NCBI GenBank assembly: GCA_963759235.1
Contig: CAVWYO010000006.1
Span: 682,001-746,000 of the forward strand
Reading direction: 5' to 3'
From: Bauldia sp963759235
Lineage (GTDB): Bacteria; Pseudomonadota; Alphaproteobacteria; Rhizobiales; Kaistiaceae
Length of the DNA stretch: 64,000 bases
The notes under the pieces are model-generated. The model saw nothing but the letters and a program-made list of their open reading frames with translations, ran no database searches and was not told the origin of the DNA. Shown here piece after piece: positions 59,883-64,000 of this stretch (position 1 is its first letter; each line of letters begins with the position of its first letter). Both the position numbers and the translations under genes were made by a program.

Positions 59883-61133
59883 TCAGGAGAAAATCATGAG
59901 CGCGAAATCCTTGTGCGTCAGGTCGAGATGCGCATCGACGGTCGCAAAATGGATCTGCGGATCGCCTCCCTTGCCGTCTCCGTCGAAGAAGATCTTGCCG
60001 TTGTTGTCGTTGTAGATAATCCGGTGCGCTCCCTTCGTCGCCTTGGATCCGACGTGGTACTCGGATACGGGTAGCACGCCGGTATCCTCTAGCAGCCCGA
60101 CGAAGACCTGCGGATCGAGCACGATCTTGTCCTTGCCGGGCGTCATGTCGACGATCTTGTCGACGCTGGTCAGCGCGGCGATGTTGTCGAAGATGAACCA
60201 GTCCTTGCCCTGGCCGCCCTTCAGCGTGTCGTTGCCGAAACTCCCGCGGAGCAGGTCGTTGCCCTTGTCACCGAAGAGGAAGTCCTTGCCGCTGTCGCCG
60301 TAGATACGGTCATTGCCGGCAAGACCGTGCAGCGTGTCATTGCCTTCGTTGCCGATGATCGTATCGTTGCGGATCGTCGCCATCGGCTGACCGGCGACCG
60401 TCTTGTGAGCATTCACGATATCGTCGTTGAGCGAGCCCTGGATTTCAACGCCGGGGCCGTTCACGCGGCTGACCGCGCTGGCGAGCACCTTACCCCAGCC
60501 ACCGTTCTGTTCGCCGCGCGGCGCCGCGTCGAACCAGTCGTAGCCGAGGAACACGACCTGACCGCCCCCATAGGTGAAGACCACGACCGCCGCGTTGGTC
60601 CCGTCGTTGTAGAGGCTGAGCGCGTCCAACGGCAGGCTCGCCTGGTTGAGCGTGCAGACAGTGTTGTTGCCGGGAATCGACAGGGGATCGTCGGCGAAAG
60701 CGGTTCCAGTGGCAGCGCCGGTGTCTTGGGTGAAGGTGCCTTCCGCTTTGTACTCGTCGCCATTGTTGACGGAAAAGCCGAAGACGCCGTTCAGGAAGTC
60801 GGTGTCCTCGTCGCCCGCGGTGCCGTGCAGGATCAGTGTGTGGCCCGTCGCGACGAAGTCGCGGAGCACCTCGGCGGCGGCGCCGCTCAGCGTCAGCGGC
60901 CCGATCTCTTGCTCCGGGATGACGACAACATCCTTGCCGGCCAGCGCCGCGGTCAGTCCCGACGCCGATTTGTTGGTGAACTCGCTTACCTTGTGGCCCT
61001 GCTTGTTCAGGGTGGCATTCAGATTCCGCACTTCGCTGTCGCCCAGGCCTCCGTCGGGGAAGTTGTCGACATATTTGGTGTTGGCGAAAAGGGCGATGTG
61101 GGCTTTGCTGAGTTGCTTGCCGGCGAGACCCAT
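59883..61133 (-). CDS. RTX protein with N-terminal glutamine-amidotransferase-like domain
   Basis: A 416-residue protein with no signal peptide. The N-terminal 230 residues look like a class I glutamine-amidotransferase or ThuA-like fold (HIALFANTKYVDNFPDGG, VVVIPEQEIGPLTLSGAA, LRDFVATGHTLILHG, GGGQVVFLGYDWFDAAP) with no obvious Cys-His catalytic pair. RTX repeats follow (IIGNEGNDTLHGLAGNDRI, LRGSFGNDTLKGGQGKDWF) and then a C-terminal module (EYHVGSKAT, AHRIIYNDNNGKIFFDGDG) that matches the ends of the two tandem RTX proteins at 9-13 kb. AAAGGAGCG precedes the ATG. Confidence 0.85.
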   Translation of the reverse strand: MGLAGKQLSKAHIALFANTKYVDNFPDGGLGDSEVRNLNATLNKQGHKVSEFTNKSASGLTAALAGKDVVVIPEQEIGPLTLSGAAAEVLRDFVATGHTLILHGTAGDEDTDFLNGVFGFSVNNGDEYKAEGTFTQDTGAATGTAFADDPLSIPGNNTVCTLNQASLPLDALSLYNDGTNAAVVVFTYGGGQVVFLGYDWFDAAPRGEQNGGWGKVLASAVSRVNGPGVEIQGSLNDDIVNAHKTVAGQPMATIRNDTIIGNEGNDTLHGLAGNDRIYGDSGKDFLFGDKGNDLLRGSFGNDTLKGGQGKDWFIFDNIAALTSVDKIVDMTPGKDKIVLDPQVFVGLLEDTGVLPVSEYHVGSKATKGAHRIIYNDNNGKIFFDGDGKGGDPQIHFATVDAHLDLTHKDFALMIFS

Positions 61134-61217
61134 CGGGCGCTCCTTTGTCTGAGGGAGACCGGAAGATACACGGGCCGCGCCCGCGCGGCGAGGGGATCGA
61201 TATTGCCGGGGGATGGC

Positions 61218-61952
61218 TCAGTCCGGGCGGAGCGCCTTGCGCCCGACCGGATAGACACGGTCCTCGCCGAGCATGAAGGCACGGAAGGACCGGGCGGCGA
61301 AGAGGCCTTCGAAGGCCCGATCGAGCACGTTGAGGCCGCCGGCATAGGCGCCGAAGGCGGGGAGCACCAGCCGCCGCCCGTCGCCTGCGAAGCAGCGCCG
61401 GCGGACCCACTTGCCGCGCCCGGCGACGCGAGCAGCCGGGTGCAGGTGCCCTGCGATCTCGCCGTCCGCCTCGCCCGCCGCCGGCTCATGGCGAAAGACG
61501 ATCGGGCCGATCGCCAGCGTGTCGAGATAGGACCCGTCGAGGCCGGCCGGCGCCGCCGCATCGTGATTGCCGGCAATCCAGATCCAGTCGCGCCCCACCT
61601 GAAGTGTCGCGAGGGTCGCACGGTCCCGCCGGTTGAGCCGCGCGGCACCGCCGTCGTCATGAAAGCTGTCGCCGAGCGCGACGACCATCGCCGGCGCCAG
61701 CCGGTCGATCAGCCGCGACAGGCGGCCAAGCGTTACCGCCGTGTCGTAGGGCGGGATCATCTGGCCGCGCCGGGCAAAGGCCGAGCCCTTCTCGAAATGG
61801 AGGTCGGCGACGACGAGGAGGCGACGGTCCGCCCACCACAGCGCGCCCTCAGGAAACGCCTCGAGCACCACTCCGGCGACCGCCACCAGCGCGGGGGCGG
61901 ACTGGCCGGCTGTCGTTAGCTTCGCGGTTCGCTGCGGCATCAGGGAGTTCAT
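61218..61952 (-). CDS. pdeM: Ligase-associated DNA damage response endonuclease PdeM
   Basis: A metallophosphoesterase of 244 residues (from ATG 61952; ATGs at 61973 and 61940 are alternatives). The five-part phosphoesterase signature is clear: VVADLHFEKG, ALGDSFHDD, WIAGNHD, and GHLHPA. PdeM belongs to a four-gene module with a DEXH helicase, an exonuclease and an ATP-dependent ligase, thought to act in DNA repair. The helicase gene lies upstream on the same strand, with a palindromic repeat between them; the ligase and exonuclease are not in view. Confidence 0.9.
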   Translation of the reverse strand: MNSLMPQRTAKLTTAGQSAPALVAVAGVVLEAFPEGALWWADRRLLVVADLHFEKGSAFARRGQMIPPYDTAVTLGRLSRLIDRLAPAMVVALGDSFHDDGGAARLNRRDRATLATLQVGRDWIWIAGNHDAAAPAGLDGSYLDTLAIGPIVFRHEPAAGEADGEIAGHLHPAARVAGRGKWVRRRCFAGDGRRLVLPAFGAYAGGLNVLDRAFEGLFAARSFRAFMLGEDRVYPVGRKALRPD

Positions 61953-61976
61953 GAGGCTGCGGCCACCACACACCCA

Positions 61977-62125
61977 ACCTCCCCCTTGAGGGGAGGTCGA
62001 AGTTCGCGGAGCGGAGCGACAGCGAACTTCGGGAGGGGGGAGAGCCTTTGATCCAGGTCGCGTCCCCTTCCCGAAATCCGCTTCGCTGACGCTCGCAGAT
62101 TTCGACCTCCTTTCAAGGAGGAGGT
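61977..62125. repeat. Compound palindromic repeat between helicase and pdeM
   Basis: Four hairpins sit in a row: ACCTCCCC/GGGGAGGT (61977-61997), CGAAGTTCGC/GCGAACTTCG (61998-62031), CGAAATCCGC/GCAGATTTCG (62072-62104, one G-U) and CCTCC/GGAGG around TTTCAA (62106-62120). The outer edges CCAACCTCC and GGAGGTTGG are also inverted, so the element is a large imperfect palindrome with two half-units. This is the layout of dispersed intergenic repeats in Hyphomicrobiales. It may cut or stabilise the mRNA. Confidence 0.85.
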
Positions 62126-62150
62126 TGGACGTCGTGCGTTGACACCGAGT

Positions 62151-64000
62151 TCAGACATCATCCCCCATCGCTTCCTTCACCAGATCCTCCGCCGCCTCGC
62201 GCAGCACGTCCTCCTGCGCCTCGCCGCCGACGACCTCCTTGCCGATCTCCAGCATCACCGGAACCGCCAGCGGCGAGATGCGGTCGAGCGGTTTATGCAC
62301 GATCCGGCCTTTGATTCGCGACAGCATATCGCCAAGCCGGGCGACGTCGAGATGCCCGGTGGCGGCGTCCGCCCAGGTCGCCTGCATGAGGACGTGGTCC
62401 GGCTCGTGAGCGCGCAACACGTCATAGATGAGGTCCGAGGAGACCGTCACCTGGCGTCCGGTCTTCTCCCTGCCCGGGTGGCGCTTCTCGATCAACCCGG
62501 CGATGAGGGCGCAGGCGCGGAAGGTGCGCTTGAGGAGGTAGCTGTCCGCCATCCAGGCATCGAGGTCGTCGCCGAGCATATCCTCGTCGAAGAGTTGGGC
62601 CAGCGACGGTGCCCCGCGGCGGAAGGCGGCACCGAGGTCGCGGAGCCCCCACACCGCCAGCGAATAGTCGGTGGCGACGAAACCGGTCGGCCTCAGCCGC
62701 GCCCGCTCCAGCCGCCGGGTCAGGAGCATGCCGAGGGTCTGATGGGCGAGCCGCCCCTCGAACGGGTACGACACCAGGTAGAAGCGATGCCCGCGCGGAA
62801 AGGTCTCGACGAGAAGCTGGTCGCGCTTCGGCAGGATCGAGCGCTTCCTCTGGATCTTCAGCCAGTCGGAAACCTGATCCGGCAGCCGCTCCCACGACTT
62901 CCGATCGGCGAGGAGGGCGCGTACCCCGGTCGCGAGATAGGTGGTCAGCGGAAACTTGCCGCCCTCATACATCGGGATCTTCGGCGTATCGTCGGCGGTG
63001 CGGGTGGCGATCGCCTCGGCCTCTCGGATGCCCTCGAAGCGGAGCACCTGGCCGGCGAAGAGGAACGTCTCGCCCGGCGACAGCTGCTCGATGAAATATT
63101 CCTCGATCTTGCCGAGCACCCGCCCGCCGCGCCCGGCGAAGCCGGCCCGCGCCGTCCGGCTCACCCGCACGTTCAGCATCGGCGCCTCGATGATGGTGCC
63201 GACGTTGAGGCGATATTGCTGCGCCACGCCGGGATGGCTGATCCGCCACAGCCCGTCGGGTCCCCGCCGAATCTTGGCGTATCGCTCGTAGCTTTTCAGC
63301 GCGTAGCCGCCCGTCGCCACGAACTCGACGACCTGGTCGAAGGTCTGCTTGGCGAGGTCGCGATAGGGATAGGCGGAGGCGACTTCGCGGTAGAGCGCGC
63401 CGGCGTCGAAGGGCGCGGCGCAGGCCATGCCGAGGACGTGCTGGGCGAGCACGTCGAGCCCGCCGGCGCGGATCGGCGGGGTGTCCTGCGCGCCGAGATA
63501 GTTGGCGTCGAGCGCGGCGCGGCATTCCATCACTTCGAAGCGATTGGCCGGCACCAGGATCGCCTTAGATGGCTCGTCGAGCCGGTGATTGGCTCGGCCG
63601 ATGCGCTGGGCGAGGCGGCTTGCCCCTTTCGGCGCGCCGATATGGACGACGAGGTCGACGTCGCCCCAGTCGATGCCGAGGTCCAGCGTCGAGGTGGCGA
63701 CCACGGCGCGAAGCCGTCCCGCCGCCATGGCGCCCTCGACCTTGCGCCGCTGCGTGGCGTCGAGCGAGCCGTGATGAAGGGCGATCGGCAGGCCGTCGGC
63801 GTTGGTGCGCCACAGCTCCTGGAAGATCATCTCGGCCTGGCTGCGGGTGTTGACGAAGAGGAGCGCCATCTTGTGGGCGGCGATCGCCGCATAGACGTCG
63901 GCAAGCGCGTAGCGGGCCGAATGACCGGACCACGGCACCCGCTCCTTCGATTCGAGGATGGTGATCTCCGGCTTCGCTCCGCCGGCGACGGTGATGAGGT
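62151..64000 (-). CDS. Ligase-associated DEXH-box helicase (Lhr-like), 5' end outside window
   Basis: The C-terminal 616 codons of a superfamily 2 helicase. The visible part holds the second RecA domain: MALLFVNTRSQAE, LPIALHHGSLD, VVATSTLDLGIDWGDVDLVV and the arginine-finger motif RLAQRIGRANHR, then a winged-helix/Lhr-core C-terminal region. The frame stays open to the window edge, and the first RecA domain with Walker A and DEXH lies beyond it. It is the partner of PdeM. Confidence 0.92.
   Translation of the reverse strand, partial: LITVAGGAKPEITILESKERVPWSGHSARYALADVYAAIAAHKMALLFVNTRSQAEMIFQELWRTNADGLPIALHHGSLDATQRRKVEGAMAAGRLRAVVATSTLDLGIDWGDVDLVVHIGAPKGASRLAQRIGRANHRLDEPSKAILVPANRFEVMECRAALDANYLGAQDTPPIRAGGLDVLAQHVLGMACAAPFDAGALYREVASAYPYRDLAKQTFDQVVEFVATGGYALKSYERYAKIRRGPDGLWRISHPGVAQQYRLNVGTIIEAPMLNVRVSRTARAGFAGRGGRVLGKIEEYFIEQLSPGETFLFAGQVLRFEGIREAEAIATRTADDTPKIPMYEGGKFPLTTYLATGVRALLADRKSWERLPDQVSDWLKIQRKRSILPKRDQLLVETFPRGHRFYLVSYPFEGRLAHQTLGMLLTRRLERARLRPTGFVATDYSLAVWGLRDLGAAFRRGAPSLAQLFDEDMLGDDLDAWMADSYLLKRTFRACALIAGLIEKRHPGREKTGRQVTVSSDLIYDVLRAHEPDHVLMQATWADAATGHLDVARLGDMLSRIKGRIVHKPLDRISPLAVPVMLEIGKEVVGGEAQEDVLREAAEDLVKEAMGDDV

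Overview
The window reads as chromosomal DNA from a GC-rich alphaproteobacterium, most likely of the Hyphomicrobiales (Rhizobiales). The evidence is a GcrA cell-cycle regulator, a PodJ-like polar localization protein, a class I lysyl-tRNA synthetase, the gene order argD-argF-hslO next to apaG-metZ and dcd, a SAM-II riboswitch before metZ, a NAD-linked molybdenum formate dehydrogenase, and the DNA-ligase-associated PdeM/helicase pair. No phage, insertion sequence or CRISPR array is visible.

Layout. 1-9.1 kb: phosphate block. On the minus strand lie a PPK2 polyphosphate kinase and a truncated membrane-anchored protein; on the plus strand lies phoR-pstSCAB-phoU-phoB with a clear Pho box before pstS. 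9.3-12.9 kb: two tandem, recently homogenised RTX proteins. 13-21.9 kb: gcrA, argD-argF-hslO, a minus-strand metZ-apaG-phosphotransferase cluster behind a SAM-II riboswitch, dcd, a HigBA-type toxin-antitoxin pair and a small SET protein. 22.1 kb: tRNA-Gly(CCC). 22.2-29.4 kb: a seven-gene minus-strand catabolic operon (ROK regulator, ABC sugar importer, SDR, D-threonine-aldolase-like enzyme, SelA-like PLP enzyme). 29.6-35.1 kb: fdsB-fdsA-fdhD-fdsD, without a visible fdsG. 35.1-45.3 kb: GNAT, dodecin, amidase, RTX lipase, copper ATPase with divergent CsoR, a glycosyltransferase, an orphan solute-binding protein and TerB. 45.5-53.9 kb: lysK, a nuclease-like secreted protein coupled to an S24 repressor, and a three-gene beta-oxidation operon. 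54.2-64 kb: PodJ-like protein, TauE exporter plus its TIGR02186 partner, a fourth RTX protein, a compound palindromic repeat, PdeM and a truncated helicase.

How the parts work together. The Pst/Pho genes and PPK2 cover phosphate sensing, uptake and polyphosphate storage. The catabolic operon combines two PLP enzymes that both suit beta-hydroxy-alpha-amino acids with a sugar importer and a dehydrogenase, which suggests breakdown of an amino sugar or amino-sugar acid. This is the most promising candidate for an undescribed system. Four RTX proteins, three of them sharing a C-terminal module, point to a locally expanded type I secretome whose exporter must lie elsewhere. GANTC methylation sites cluster upstream of gcrA and podJ, which fits GcrA/CcrM cell-cycle control.

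All calls come from reading the sequence by eye. No database search, alignment or folding program was run.
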